DNA of 64,000 bases from Defluviicoccus sp046348835. GTDB lineage: Bacteria; Pseudomonadota; Alphaproteobacteria; Rhodospirillales; Defluviicoccaceae. The notes under the pieces were generated by a model. That model worked only from the letters and a program-made list of their open reading frames with translations. It searched no databases and was not told where the DNA came from. Made by a program: the position numbers and the translations under genes. Location: assembly GCA_046348835.1 (NCBI GenBank), contig JAXMDM010000004.1, forward strand, positions 310,001 to 374,000, given 5' to 3'. Positions 44,375 to 54,543 of the stretch are shown here, in pieces. How positions within the stretch are numbered: position 1 is the stretch's first letter; every line of letters begins with the position of its first letter.

Positions 44375-44692
44375 ATGGTCGACAGGCGCAAAGGCAAGCG
44401 ACACGAGCACGAGCACGCCTCCCGGCACGAGGCCGAGTTCCGGGTCACGGCGCGACGGAACCGACTCCTCGGCATGTGGGCGGCGGAGGTTTTGGGTTTG
44501 GCTCCCGAGGAGCGCGAGGCGTACGCGAAGGAGGTGGTGGTCGCCGATCTGGAAATGCCGGGCGACGAGGACGTCATTCGCAAGGTGCTCTCCGATTTCG
44601 AAAAGCGCGGCGTCGCCCTCAGTCGCGACGATATGATAAAGCGGCTCAATGTGTTCGCCGCCGAGGCCCGTTCGCAGTTAGAGGCGTCCTGA
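44375..44692 (+). CDS. DUF1476 protein, F1-ATPase inhibitor zeta subunit family
   Basis: 105 residues. The DUF1476 core FRVTARRNRLLGMWAAEVLGL and AYAKEVVVADLEMPGDEDVIRKVL is well conserved; this family includes the Paracoccus zeta subunit that blocks ATP hydrolysis by F1. The start at ATG 44375 follows AGGAGGGA. The N-terminal inhibitory region differs from the usual DDREKAFE pattern and instead reads RRKGKRHEHEHASRHEAE, rich in His, Arg and Glu, so its inhibitory action may be altered. Divergent from the DsbD-alpha gene; the secreted protein lies downstream on the same strand. Confidence 0.9.
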   Translation: MVDRRKGKRHEHEHASRHEAEFRVTARRNRLLGMWAAEVLGLAPEEREAYAKEVVVADLEMPGDEDVIRKVLSDFEKRGVALSRDDMIKRLNVFAAEARSQLEAS

Positions 44693-44800
44693 GCCGCACC
44701 GGCCGGGTTTGTGACCGGCCCTTCCCCCGTTTGCGTCGTTGGTGGTATGCAGCGCTTGCCGGAGCGTTGAGCGCCCCGCGCAGCGACAGGGGTGGGAGGC

Positions 44801-45412
44801 ATGCCGAAGCGAACAGGGCGGGCATTGCAGGGCGTCATCGTGGCCGCCACGGTGGTGTTGGCGTGGACGGCAGCGGCCGCCGCCGCCGCCGAGCCCGTAT
44901 CGCCCGCGGAACCGGTGGTGGCCGAGGATGCGTTGGCGCAATGCCTACCGCAGAAGGGCGTGAAGAAGCGCGACCTGGACGAGTTCTGCCTCCTGCGGGA
45001 GGAACGCATCGGCCCCCTTCATATCGGTCTCGGTGAGAAGGAAGCGATCGCCGCCATTCCCTGTCCGGTCAGCCGCGGCAAGGAAACCTTTCTCGAGGCC
45101 ACCGACGACTACGGGCAGAAGCTGTCCTTTCCCGCCTGCGGCGTGGAACTCGACGTCGTTTCCAGTGGCAAGGGCGAGGCCAAGTCGGTCACCGCCATCG
45201 TCATCTCGCAACCGAGCCAACTGGCCACCAGCCGTGGCATCCGCGTCGGCTCCAGCGAAGAAGAGGTGCTGGAGGCGTATCAGCCGTTTCTCGACCGGAG
45301 CGCCACCCGGCGCGGCAAGACGATCGTCGCCGGATCCATCTATGGCGGGCTGATCATCAGCATCGCCCAGGGCAAGGTGAGCGAGATCTTCCTCGGCGCC
45401 GTCGCCGAATAG
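44801..45412 (+). CDS. Secreted protein of unknown function
   Basis: 203 residues with a signal peptide (LQGVIVAATVVLAWTAAAAAAAEP). The mature part contains several Cys (QCLPQKG, DEFCLLREE, AIPCPVS, FPACGVE) and reads as two similar halves of the form IGPLHIGLGEKEAIAAI and GIRVGSSEEEVLEAY, which recalls a repeat of the SmpA-like or beta-propeller-edge kind, but no family is claimed. ATG 44801 is preferred; GTG 44792 is in frame. Likely periplasmic, disulfide-bonded. The stop immediately precedes a foreign-looking fragment. Confidence 0.72.
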   Translation: MPKRTGRALQGVIVAATVVLAWTAAAAAAAEPVSPAEPVVAEDALAQCLPQKGVKKRDLDEFCLLREERIGPLHIGLGEKEAIAAIPCPVSRGKETFLEATDDYGQKLSFPACGVELDVVSSGKGEAKSVTAIVISQPSQLATSRGIRVGSSEEEVLEAYQPFLDRSATRRGKTIVAGSIYGGLIISIAQGKVSEIFLGAVAE

Positions 45413-45631
45413 CGAGCCACGAGAGGCGGCGACTCGGGAGCATCGCAGTGGATGGAACTGGCCTATGCCGATGCGTTTGGGGTGCCGACCTTCATCTTGC
45501 TGCATCATCTTCGTGACGCGGAATTGATAGGGCGTGGTCGGGGTGTGCCGCCTCTGCTGTTATCCAGCCAACGCTCCGCTGCAGTGGAGTGGAAGAAGCT
45601 GATTGATGACCTTCGTGCGCTATTTGAATGA
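45413..45631 (+). pseudogene. 5'-truncated gene fragment (TIR-like or deoxyribosyltransferase-like end)
   Basis: Open frame starting directly after the TAG of the secreted protein gene and ending TGA 45629-45631. It reads GGDSGASQWMELAYADAFG, VPTFILLHHLRDAEL, RGVPPLLLSS and EWKKLIDDLRALFE. The DSG...E...YADAFGVP pattern recalls the C-terminal half of TIR or nucleoside 2-deoxyribosyltransferase-like domains, but I am not sure which. No start or upstream half exists here: the join with the secreted gene is abrupt. An ATG at 45455 could start a 58-residue product. It is 8 bases before the TIR gene, so the two were probably neighbours in a mobile or defence locus. Confidence 0.55.
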
Positions 45632-45639
45632 GAAGAGCC

Positions 45640-46003
45640 ATGACCGAGCGGATATTTTTATCCTATGCACAGGAAGATCGGGCGTTAGCGATAGATATAA
45701 AGCAAAAGCTGCGTGAGTGAGCATGGCATCATTTCCGAAGAGGCCGTAGATATCGTTGACCCTTACACCACTCTGACCACTGGCGATGACTTTCGCCAAA
45801 AGATCCGTATGCAGATGAACGGCGCGGATAGGGTCGTGATTATTGCATCCGATTCAAGTATCCAGTCGGACTGGGTGAATTACGAAGCGGGAATGGCGTT
45901 GGCTCTGGATAAGCCAGTGGTCATTGTGGCGAAAACCAAGGCGGCCGAACGACTGTTTCGAGATACGTTCGACAACGCTCGCCTGATCACTCTCCACCAG
46001 TAG
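45640..46003 (+). pseudogene. TIR-domain protein gene, interrupted by a 4-base duplication
   Basis: Two frames together encode one TIR domain. ATG 45640 gives RIFLSYAQEDRALAIDIK and ends at TGA 45718. From 45713 the next frame reads EHGIISEEAVDIVDPY, GADRVVIIASDSSIQSDW, VNYEAGMALALDKPVVIV and stops at 46003. At 45712-45722 the bases CGTGAGTGAGC contain GTGA twice; removing one copy restores KLREHGII in one frame. The catalytic Glu of NAD-consuming TIR domains would be in NYEAGMA. The sequence is markedly AT-richer than its flanks. The intact product would be about 120 residues, a bare TIR without effector or sensor fusion. Confidence 0.8.
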
Positions 46004-46064
46004 GCCTCGGAGCCGTGTTGCACGCCTGCCCCGGTCCCGAGGGTGCGACGGTCGGTCAGCAGGT

Positions 46065-48170
46065 TTAGCGGCCCTCGCGCCACCAGGCTGTGCCGAGGAG
46101 GGCAAGAACCAGAGCGAGGACGGCAAGTCCCGGTAGCAGCGAGACTTGATGCACGCCGGTGACGGTGTAGGCGCCGTTGCGCCTGATCCCGAGCCAGCCG
46201 TCGCCCGAGGCGGCGGCATCGACGCCGACGCGCCGGATGTCCGGCAACCGGATTTCCGCCGTGCCCCGATCGCCGGCGGGAAGCCAGGCGATACCGCCGC
46301 CGGTGCCGTGGGCGAGAGGGGCGAGGATGGTGTCGGTCGCCCGCACATCGGCGAATTCGCGGGGATTGAGCTGGCCCGAGGCGGCCAAGGCGGTGCGGGT
46401 CCCGTCGTTGACCCGCCACAGGCCCGCCTCCGGTGTCGGCACCTCGCTGCGGGCGATGCCGTCGGGCCCGCCGTCGAGGCGGACGTGCTCCTCCCGGCCG
46501 GAGGGGCTGGTGACCGTCACCTCCCGGTCGCCTGGTGCGAGGCTGCGGCCGACGATGGCAAGGCGACCGTTGGTAGCGGTGGCGGTCAGGCTTTCCTCCT
46601 CCAGTTCGGGCTCCTTCATCAGCCAGTGACCCAGCCGGCGAAGGAGTTCGCCATGGGGACCGCCGCCCTCGAAACCTCGTGACCACATCCAGATCTGGTC
46701 GCTGAGGAGGAGGGCGACCCGGCCCTGATCCACCCGCTCCACCACCAGCAACGGTCGGCCGTCCGGGGCCTGCAGCAGTGTCGAGGCGCCGTCGGTGGGC
46801 GTCGCCTCGATGAAGCGGAACCATTGGCCCCAGGTGGGCTCCTCGCCGTCGTTCTCGGCATCGCCGACGTGGCGCTCGCCCGGCAATCCGGAGGTGACCG
46901 GGTGACGGTGGCCGAGCTCGGTGACCCGTGGTCGGAAACCCTTCTCGATGATCCTCCCCGTCGGCACCGCCGGCAGCACCTCGCCCAGGGGGGTATGCCA
47001 GAGACCCTGATGACCGGCGTATTCGGGTCCGACCGCAAGAAGGAGCGCGCCGCCACGGCGGACGTAGTCGGCGATCCGGTCGTAGTAGGGCAGCGGCAGC
47101 ACACCCCGCATCGCGTAGCGATCGAAGACGATCAGATCGAAGTCATCGAGCTTCGTCTCGAACAGCTCCTGGACCGGAAACACGATTAGCGACAATTCCT
47201 TCAGCGGCGTGGCGTCGTCCTTGTCCGGTGGCCGCAGGATGGTGAAGTGGACAAGGTCGACGCCCGGGTCCGACTTCAGCAGGTTGCGCCAAGCCCTCTC
47301 CCCCGCGTGCGGCTGCCCCGAGATGAGCAGAACCTTCAGGCGGTCGCGTACGCCGTTGACGACGGCGGCGGCTCGGTTGTTGACGGTGGAGATCTCTTCC
47401 GGCGCGGCATCGACGGCAAATTCCACCACCGTCGCCCCGGCATGGGTGAGGGGAAAGGCGAATGGCGCCGCCACGCCCGGTTGCACCGTCAGCCGGGACA
47501 CCGGCTCGCCGTCGATGCTGACCCGGACCGCGATGGGTGCGCCGCCGCCGCTCTCGCCCAGTTCGTCCACCCGTATTCGCGCCTCGACGGTGGTCCCGAC
47601 CATGCCATAGGCGGGCATCCGCTCTACCGTCAGCCGCCGGTCCCGCTCGTCCGGACGGCCGCTGATCAGCACGTGCAAGGGGCTCTGCAGCCAGGGCGGC
47701 GGGGCGGGCGGCGCGTCATGGACCTGACCGTCCGTCACCATGAAGACGGCGCCGAGCCGACCGCCGGCATCATCGCCGATGGCATGCTCGACCGCTTCGA
47801 ACAGGCGCGTCTCTCCGGCTTCGCCCGAGGCACCGACGCGGACGACCCGGGTCTCGACCCGGTCGAGACGGGCAAGCGCCCCGGTCAGGGCATCGACGGC
47901 GGCGGCGGTCACCCTTTCCCGATCGCCTTGCCGCTGGCTCGGCGATTGGTCGACGACCACCAACGCCACATCAGCGCGCTCGCTGCGCTCCTCCTCGATC
48001 AGCTTCGGGTCGACGAGGGCGGCAAACAAGACGAGCAGCGCCAGTGCCCGCCAAGCGACGCCGCGGCCACGGCGGAAGGCGACAACGGCGAGAAGGACAA
48101 GGGCGGCCGCGGCGGCGGCGGCCAGCACCGGCAGCGGCAACAGGGGATCGATGGTGATCTGCCCGGTCAT
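46065..48170 (-). CDS. Membrane protein with VWA-like/GATase-like domains, fourth gene of MoxR-type operon
   Basis: 701 residues. Two N-terminal membrane helices (LPVLAAAAAAALVLLAVVAF and ALALLVLFAALV) precede a VWA-like segment (DVALVVVDQSPSQRQGDRER, then AVFMVTDGQVHD). The middle part (about 300-510) resembles class I glutamine-amidotransferase-fold domains used by these proteins (VLLISGQPHAGERAW, ADYVRRGGALLLAVGP). A C-terminal helix (LLPGLAVLALVLALLG) closes it. Such proteins accompany BatA/DUF4159 genes in MoxR operons. ATG 48170 overlaps the upstream stop (ATGA). Function unknown, envelope-associated. Confidence 0.82.
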   Translation of the reverse strand: MTGQITIDPLLPLPVLAAAAAAALVLLAVVAFRRGRGVAWRALALLVLFAALVDPKLIEEERSERADVALVVVDQSPSQRQGDRERVTAAAVDALTGALARLDRVETRVVRVGASGEAGETRLFEAVEHAIGDDAGGRLGAVFMVTDGQVHDAPPAPPPWLQSPLHVLISGRPDERDRRLTVERMPAYGMVGTTVEARIRVDELGESGGGAPIAVRVSIDGEPVSRLTVQPGVAAPFAFPLTHAGATVVEFAVDAAPEEISTVNNRAAAVVNGVRDRLKVLLISGQPHAGERAWRNLLKSDPGVDLVHFTILRPPDKDDATPLKELSLIVFPVQELFETKLDDFDLIVFDRYAMRGVLPLPYYDRIADYVRRGGALLLAVGPEYAGHQGLWHTPLGEVLPAVPTGRIIEKGFRPRVTELGHRHPVTSGLPGERHVGDAENDGEEPTWGQWFRFIEATPTDGASTLLQAPDGRPLLVVERVDQGRVALLLSDQIWMWSRGFEGGGPHGELLRRLGHWLMKEPELEEESLTATATNGRLAIVGRSLAPGDREVTVTSPSGREEHVRLDGGPDGIARSEVPTPEAGLWRVNDGTRTALAASGQLNPREFADVRATDTILAPLAHGTGGGIAWLPAGDRGTAEIRLPDIRRVGVDAAASGDGWLGIRRNGAYTVTGVHQVSLLPGLAVLALVLALLGTAWWREGR

Positions 48171-50968
48171 TGGCTCAGGCGCTCCATGATCGTCGGCAGA
48201 TGCACCTGGTCCGCCTTGTAGTTGCCGGTGAGCACGTACATCACCAGGTTCACCCCGAACCGGTACGCCAGCTCCCGCTGCCGCTCGCCGCCGGGAACCA
48301 CCGGCAGCAGCGGGCGGCGGTTGGCATCGATCGCCCATGCCCCCGCCCAGTCGGCGCTGCCGGCGATGACCGAGGAGACACCGTCGTTGATGGTGTCGCT
48401 CGCCGGCTCCACCCACACCGACCGCCCGGCCCAGCGGCCGGGCAGGTCGTCAAGGAGATAATAGGCCCGCTTTAGGACGTGGTCGTCGCCCACCGGCATA
48501 AGCGGCGGCAGATCCAGCTCTTTCGCGACGGCGGCGAGATCGCCGCTGCTGTCGCCACGGGTGTCGAATACGATCGTCCCGCCGGTGCGCAGGTAGGCGG
48601 CGACCCGTCTGGCCGCGGCCGCGTCCAGTGCGCCGCTACTCGGAGTCAGCGGCCAGTAGAGGAGGGGATAGAAGACGAGTTCGTCGCGGGAGGGATCGAC
48701 CCCCACCGGAGGCCCGAGGTCGGCGGCGGTGCGTCGGTTGAGGACGGAGACCAGCCCGGCGAGGCCGGCCTCGCTTATCGCATCGACGCTGGCGTTGCCG
48801 GTGCGCACGTATGCCAGCCGGGTCGCCAGTGCCGCGGCCGGGGCCGTGCCGTCGGCGACGACGATGCCGCCGTCGGGGCCCGGCGGCACCGCTGCGGCCG
48901 CTGGCGGCGGCGAAAAGGCGATCCCGGTACCGGCGATCGTCAGGGTGACAAGACAGCCGGCAACGCCCGGCCGAAGCCGCAAGAAACCGCGCATGACGAG
49001 ACTGGCGGCGAAATCGACCAGAGCAAGGAGGAGGGCCAGACCCCACAACCACGGGCGCAGATCCCGCTCGCTGCCGGCCCCGTAGGGCGCCTCGGCGATG
49101 GTGCCGGGCAGTTCTCCCAGCGGCTGGGGGCGGCCGAGGGCAGTGGTCAGGTCGAGGGCGCGCCGGCCGTTCTCGTTGCCGTAATAGCCGGGCGGATGCT
49201 TGGCGGAGACGGGCATGGTCGGCAGGTCGGCGGCGGAGATGGCGGTGGTTCCCGCGGGCGGCGCGCCAAGGACGCCGAAACCGTCCAGCGTGGCAAGCGC
49301 TCGCAGCGGGGGTTCCTTTGCCGCGGCGACCGCGGTGCCGCGGCCGAGCCCGACGATCCGCTCCAGCAGGTGGACGAAGATCCCGGACAGCGGCAGGTTC
49401 GACCATTCGGCGTTGGCCGTGGTGTGGACGAGGACCACCCAGCCCTGACCGCGGCGGGCACCGGTAATCAGCGGGGTGCCATCCTCAAGGGCGGCCCAGG
49501 TGCGTTCGCTCAGGTCGAGACCCGGCTCGGCCAGCACCTGCCGGCGGACTTCCACGTCCGTCGGGGCGCTCAAACCGGCAAAGGGGCCGCGTTCCGAAAA
49601 TGCCGCCAGGTGCCCGGGGGAACCCCAGGACAGGGCCCCGCCGAGAACGCGGTCGGTCGGCCGAAGGACCACCGGCAGCAGCGGATCGGCGCGATCGGCG
49701 GCCTTCAACAGGCTCGGTCCGGCAAAGCGAAGCAGCACCCCGCCCGCGTCGACCCAGGCCCGTACGCTGGCCGCGCTGGCGGCGTCGAGACTGCCGACAT
49801 CGGCCAGGACGAGGACGGAGAGGTCGCGCGAGAGGAGATCGGCGATCCGGCCGCGGCGAACCTCTGACGCCGGGGCAAGCGCCTGCTCCACATAGAAGAA
49901 GGTGCCGATCAACGGCCGCTCGCCGGTCGCCGGCAGGTCGGTGACCAGGCCGACGGGACGCCGCTTCCAGTCCTCGTCGATCAGCAGGACCGCCGCCGCG
50001 GTTGCCTGGTTCTCAATCTCCAGGCGGGCGAGACGGTCGACCCATTCCGCCGGGAGGTCGGGCCGCACGGCTGCCGTCGTCGCGGCATCGGCCAGTGTCA
50101 CCGGTTCGCGCGCCAGGACGTCGCCGCCGTCGGCAACCAGACGGAGGTAGGAGACGAGCGGCGGCCCGGGAGCGGGACGGCTCAGGGTCAGATCGAGCAG
50201 GGCGCCGCCGGGAGCGGCGCGCGAGAGAAGGAGCGGAAGCTGGCCCGGCGCCGGGCGATAGACGGTCAGCGGCCCGAGCGGGGCGAGACGGTGGGCCAAC
50301 GCCCCCGGCGAGTTGTCGGCCGCCGCCGTCGTTGTCGCTCTCGCCCCCGCCTGATCCGCCGTCGGGACCGGCTCCGCCATGCCGTCGGCGAGCCAGGCGA
50401 CCTCCCCCGCCCGCCAGCCGTTGGCCCGGGCGGCGTCAACCAGGACGGAGACGGCCGCGGCCCGATCGGTGGGCCACGGTTTTGGTTGCAGGGCTTGCGC
50501 CGCTTCGCCCGCCTCGGCCGCCGACCGCAGGACCGGCGGCGGCGCCGGGACCGCGGCGGGAGCGGTCGGGACCAGCACCACCGGACGCTCCGTTCTTCCG
50601 GCGGCTTCGATCAGTTCCGCCAGCGCCCGCCGTATGGCCGGCCAGTTGGCCGCCGCCGCCCAGCCATCGTCGACGACGATCATCAGCGGACCGCCGCCGC
50701 CGGCTTCCAGCCGCGGATGCAGCAGCGGCCGCGCCGCGGCGAGGATCGCGGCGGCGACGAGAAGGATGCGCAACACCATCAACCACCACGGCGTCTTCGC
50801 CGTGGTCTTGTCGCGCTCGCTGAGGCCGAAGAGGAGCCGCACCGGTGGAAATAGGATCCGTACCGGCGACGGCGGGGTGAACCTGAGCAGCCACCATAGG
50901 AGGGGAAGGAACACGAATGCGGCCAGGGCCCACGGCAGGGCGAAGGCGAGCGGGCCGAGGGTCAGCAT
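48167..50968 (-). CDS. BatA-like/DUF4159 membrane protein
   Basis: 933 residues. The N-terminus matches the aerotolerance-regulator (BatA) N-terminal membrane domain: FALPWALAAFVFLPLLWWLL and RILFPPVRLLFGL. The C-terminal 230 residues form DUF4159: LVFYPLLYWPLTPSSGAL, GGTIVFDTRGD and GVNLVMYVLTGNYKADQVH. Two or three further membrane helices lie near residues 640-690. It is typical of alphaproteobacterial MoxR-DUF58-DUF4159 operons, whose role is thought to be chaperone-assisted assembly or stress tolerance, not well defined. Coupled to the next gene by ATGA, and 8 bases after the DUF58 gene. Confidence 0.9.
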   Translation of the reverse strand: MLTLGPLAFALPWALAAFVFLPLLWWLLRFTPPSPVRILFPPVRLLFGLSERDKTTAKTPWWLMVLRILLVAAAILAAARPLLHPRLEAGGGGPLMIVVDDGWAAAANWPAIRRALAELIEAAGRTERPVVLVPTAPAAVPAPPPVLRSAAEAGEAAQALQPKPWPTDRAAAVSVLVDAARANGWRAGEVAWLADGMAEPVPTADQAGARATTTAAADNSPGALAHRLAPLGPLTVYRPAPGQLPLLLSRAAPGGALLDLTLSRPAPGPPLVSYLRLVADGGDVLAREPVTLADAATTAAVRPDLPAEWVDRLARLEIENQATAAAVLLIDEDWKRRPVGLVTDLPATGERPLIGTFFYVEQALAPASEVRRGRIADLLSRDLSVLVLADVGSLDAASAASVRAWVDAGGVLLRFAGPSLLKAADRADPLLPVVLRPTDRVLGGALSWGSPGHLAAFSERGPFAGLSAPTDVEVRRQVLAEPGLDLSERTWAALEDGTPLITGARRGQGWVVLVHTTANAEWSNLPLSGIFVHLLERIVGLGRGTAVAAAKEPPLRALATLDGFGVLGAPPAGTTAISAADLPTMPVSAKHPPGYYGNENGRRALDLTTALGRPQPLGELPGTIAEAPYGAGSERDLRPWLWGLALLLALVDFAASLVMRGFLRLRPGVAGCLVTLTIAGTGIAFSPPPAAAAVPPGPDGGIVVADGTAPAAALATRLAYVRTGNASVDAISEAGLAGLVSVLNRRTAADLGPPVGVDPSRDELVFYPLLYWPLTPSSGALDAAAARRVAAYLRTGGTIVFDTRGDSSGDLAAVAKELDLPPLMPVGDDHVLKRAYYLLDDLPGRWAGRSVWVEPASDTINDGVSSVIAGSADWAGAWAIDANRRPLLPVVPGGERQRELAYRFGVNLVMYVLTGNYKADQVHLPTIMERLSQ

Positions 50969-50976
50969 CGCGCCGG

Positions 50977-51914
50977 TCAGCCCCGCCGCGGCCCGGCCAG
51001 GGCGGAATAGAGCGACAGCAGGGCGCCAGCCGGCGGCTGATCGGTGTGGTGAGCAAGCAAGGACCAGCCGAAAGCCCGGGCGATCGCCTGCAGCCCGTCA
51101 CGGTGGGCGGCGAAGCGGACCTGGTAGGCGTCCCGTACCGCTTCGACCCGCCCGAAGGTGATGTCGCCCTCCGCTTCCGGTCCCGTGAAGCGGACGCGCC
51201 CGGCGAACGGCAGCGCCTCCTCGGCCGGATCGACGATGTGGACGAGATGACCGCGGACCCCCTCGGCAGTGAGCGCGGCGACGGTGGCGCGCACCTCGTC
51301 CAGCGGCACGAGAAAGTCGCCGAACAGGACGATCCGCGCGAAACGGGGGAGTTTCGCCGCCCGAGGCAGGCCGGCGGGACCGGGGGTGGCCCCGGTGAGG
51401 GCGGCGACGAGCCGCAACAGCGCCGGCCGGCCCGTGCCGGGAGGCGCCGCCCCATCGAGCAGCGCCAGATGCTCGCCGCCGCGGGCGAGCAGCGCCGCGA
51501 CCGCCACCAGCAGCAGTTCGGCACGTTGGCGCTTGCTGGGCAGGCGCGCGCCGGAGCGGAAATCCATGGAGGCCGAGGCGTCCCGCCACAGCCAGACGCT
51601 CTGCGCCGCCTCCCATTCCGACTGCCGGACCAGGACCCCGTCGGATTTGGCCGACTGCTTCCAGTCGATTCGCTGCGGCGAATCACCGGCGATGTAGGGA
51701 CGAAACTGCCAGAAGGCGTCGCCCTGGCCGACGCGACGGCGACCATGCACGCCCTGCCAGACGGTGGCGGCAACCCGCTCGGCAGCCACCAGCAACGCCG
51801 GCCAGGCCGCGGCCAGACTCTGGCCGGCGACGAGAAGTTGATCGGAACGGGCGGCGCCGATGGACGAACCGGGGCCGGTTCCCGGGTCTTTGGGGCGCCG
51901 CCGCCCGATGGGGC

Positions 51915-51918
<4 letters not shown>
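50977..51918 (-). CDS. DUF58 domain protein
   Basis: 313 residues. The DUF58 motif GDAFWQFRPYIAGDSPQRIDWKQSAK-type block (about residues 67-92) is present, followed by a VWA-like WLWRDASASMDFRSGA. In MoxR systems this protein is the probable partner of the AAA+ ATPase. ATG 51918 overlaps the moxR stop (ATGA). A 21-residue longer form from upstream ATG codons is possible but adds only disordered sequence. Confidence 0.92.
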
Positions 51919-52931
<1,013 letters not shown>

Positions 52932-52966
52932 CGAGCCACCGCCCTCCTCTCCTGGCCGATCGCCGC

Positions 52967-53563
52967 ATGCCGAAACGTGACCCAGATTCCTTCCCGCTGA
53001 GTCCCGAAGCCGGTCCCCGATTGCCGCCGCTGCCGCGGATCACCGATGCCGTGCCGCCCTCCCCGCGCGGCCGCAAAGTACACGATGCGCTCGCGATTCG
53101 CATCGATCGAAACGGCATGTGGCATTATCACGATTCTCCCATCGAGCGTAAAGAACTGGTCTATTTGCTCGCATCGGCCCTGCGCCGCGCCGACAACGGC
53201 GACTACTGGCTGGTGACCCCGACCGAGATGGCGAGGATCGACGTCGAAGACGCCCCTTTCATGGCGGTGGAGATGTACCTCGCCGGGCAGGGTCGCGATC
53301 GCTATCTCAGCATCCGCACCAACGTCGACGAGATTGTGACCATCGATGCCGCGCACCCGCTCTATGTAATCATCGATGAAGGCACCGGCGAGCCCGCTCC
53401 CTACGTAAAGCTCGATCGCGGCCGCGAGGCCCGCGTCGGCCGCGCGGTCTATTATGAGATGGCGGCGCTCGCCGAAGAGGCGGAGATCGAGGGCATGCGG
53501 CACTTCGGCGTGTGGAGCGGTGGGACATTTTTTTCGCTTGGGCCGGCGGACGACGCGGCGTGA
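52967..53563 (+). CDS. DUF1285 family protein
   Basis: 198 residues of the DUF1285 family, known from structures but without assigned function. IRIDRNGMWHYHDSPIERKELVYLLA and DYWLVTPTEMARIDVEDAPFMA are diagnostic. The stop overlaps the Nudix gene start (GTGA). The neighbourhood DUF1285-Nudix-DUF6111-cca is common in alphaproteobacteria and divergent from the MoxR operon. Confidence 0.9.
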   Translation: MPKRDPDSFPLSPEAGPRLPPLPRITDAVPPSPRGRKVHDALAIRIDRNGMWHYHDSPIERKELVYLLASALRRADNGDYWLVTPTEMARIDVEDAPFMAVEMYLAGQGRDRYLSIRTNVDEIVTIDAAHPLYVIIDEGTGEPAPYVKLDRGREARVGRAVYYEMAALAEEAEIEGMRHFGVWSGGTFFSLGPADDAA

Positions 53564-54204
53564 GGGCGACCATCGGTCGGACCTGGGTCGAGAGCCGGTT
53601 CGAAGGGCGCAGCCGTATTCCGCAAGGGGCGACGATGCCGCAGGAGGAGGTTGCGGCGGAGCGGGGCGATCATGATCTGAACGAAGGCATGTTGCCGATC
53701 CTGCCGCTGAAGCCAGCGGCGGTGCTGATCCCCCTGGTGGACCGGTCGGACGGGATCACCGTCCTGTTCACCCAGCGCACGGCGCATCTGGCCCATCATG
53801 CCGGCCAGGTGAGCTTTCCCGGCGGCCAGATTGAAAGCGGCGACGAGGGACCTGCGGCGACCGCGTTGCGCGAAACGGAAGAGGAAATCGGCCTCGACCC
53901 CGGCCTGGTGCGCCTGATCGGCCGCCTCGACACCTATGTTACCCGTACCGGGTTCACCGTGACGCCGGTGGTGGGCATCGTCACCCCGCCGTTCGCCCTC
54001 AGTCCCGATTCATTCGAGGTGGCCGAGGTGTTCGAGGTGCCGCTGTCGTTTCTGTTCGACCCGCACAACCATGAGCGCTGCTCCGCTTGTTTCGAGGGGG
54101 TCGAGCGGTATTTCTACGCGATTCGCTACGGCCGCCACTTCATCTGGGGGGCGACGGCGGGAATGCTGATGAACTTCTATGAGATCGCCGTCGGGCATCG
54201 ATGA
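53560..54204 (+). CDS. Nudix hydrolase, CoA pyrophosphatase (NudL) type
   Basis: 214 residues. The Nudix box runs from GGQIESGDEGPAATA to LRETEEEIGL and is complete. The preceding LFTQRTAHLAHHAGQVSFPGG is the CoA-diphosphatase signature. It likely hydrolyses CoA or acyl-CoA to phosphopantetheine and ADP. GTG 53560, overlapping the DUF1285 stop, is the chosen start; ATG 53635 would lose 25 residues. It overlaps the DUF6111 gene at its 3' end (ATGA). Confidence 0.92.
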   Translation: MRATIGRTWVESRFEGRSRIPQGATMPQEEVAAERGDHDLNEGMLPILPLKPAAVLIPLVDRSDGITVLFTQRTAHLAHHAGQVSFPGGQIESGDEGPAATALRETEEEIGLDPGLVRLIGRLDTYVTRTGFTVTPVVGIVTPPFALSPDSFEVAEVFEVPLSFLFDPHNHERCSACFEGVERYFYAIRYGRHFIWGATAGMLMNFYEIAVGHR

Positions 54205-54497
54205 GTCGCGTTCTTCTCCAATATCTTGTGCCGCTGCTGTTGCCGACCTTGGTCTATCTGCTGTGGTGGGGGACGATCGGTCGGCGCAGGGTGAACGCGT
54301 CCGGCGGGGGCACAACCCTGGCCCAGGGTCCGTGGTTTTGGTTGATCCTCGCCGGTGGCATCCTTCTCGCCGCGGTCCTTGCCTATACCGCTTTCGTCTC
54401 GGGCGTGAGCACCGGGGCGGACACGGACAAGCAGTACGTTGCACCGCATCTCGAGGACGGCCGCGTCGTTCCCGGTCACTTCGAGGGGCGGCAATGA
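54201..54497 (+). CDS. DUF6111 small membrane protein
   Basis: 98 residues with two membrane helices (VLLQYLVPLLLPTLVYLLWW and FWLILAGGILLAAVLAYTAF). The C-terminal tail DKQYVAPHLEDGRVVPGHF is the conserved part of the family. Coupled to the Nudix gene by ATGA and 46 bases before cca. Inner-membrane, function unknown. Confidence 0.88.
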   Translation: MSRVLLQYLVPLLLPTLVYLLWWGTIGRRRVNASGGGTTLAQGPWFWLILAGGILLAAVLAYTAFVSGVSTGADTDKQYVAPHLEDGRVVPGHFEGRQ

Positions 54498-54543
54498 GAC
54501 ACAAGGCGGATGTCAGCCGGCGCTCCGCGCGGGCGGAACGACG

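Noticed and set aside
48479..49867. 462-codon plus-strand ORF opposite the DUF4159 gene
   Set aside because: Low-complexity Gly/Arg/Asp translation with no homology signal.
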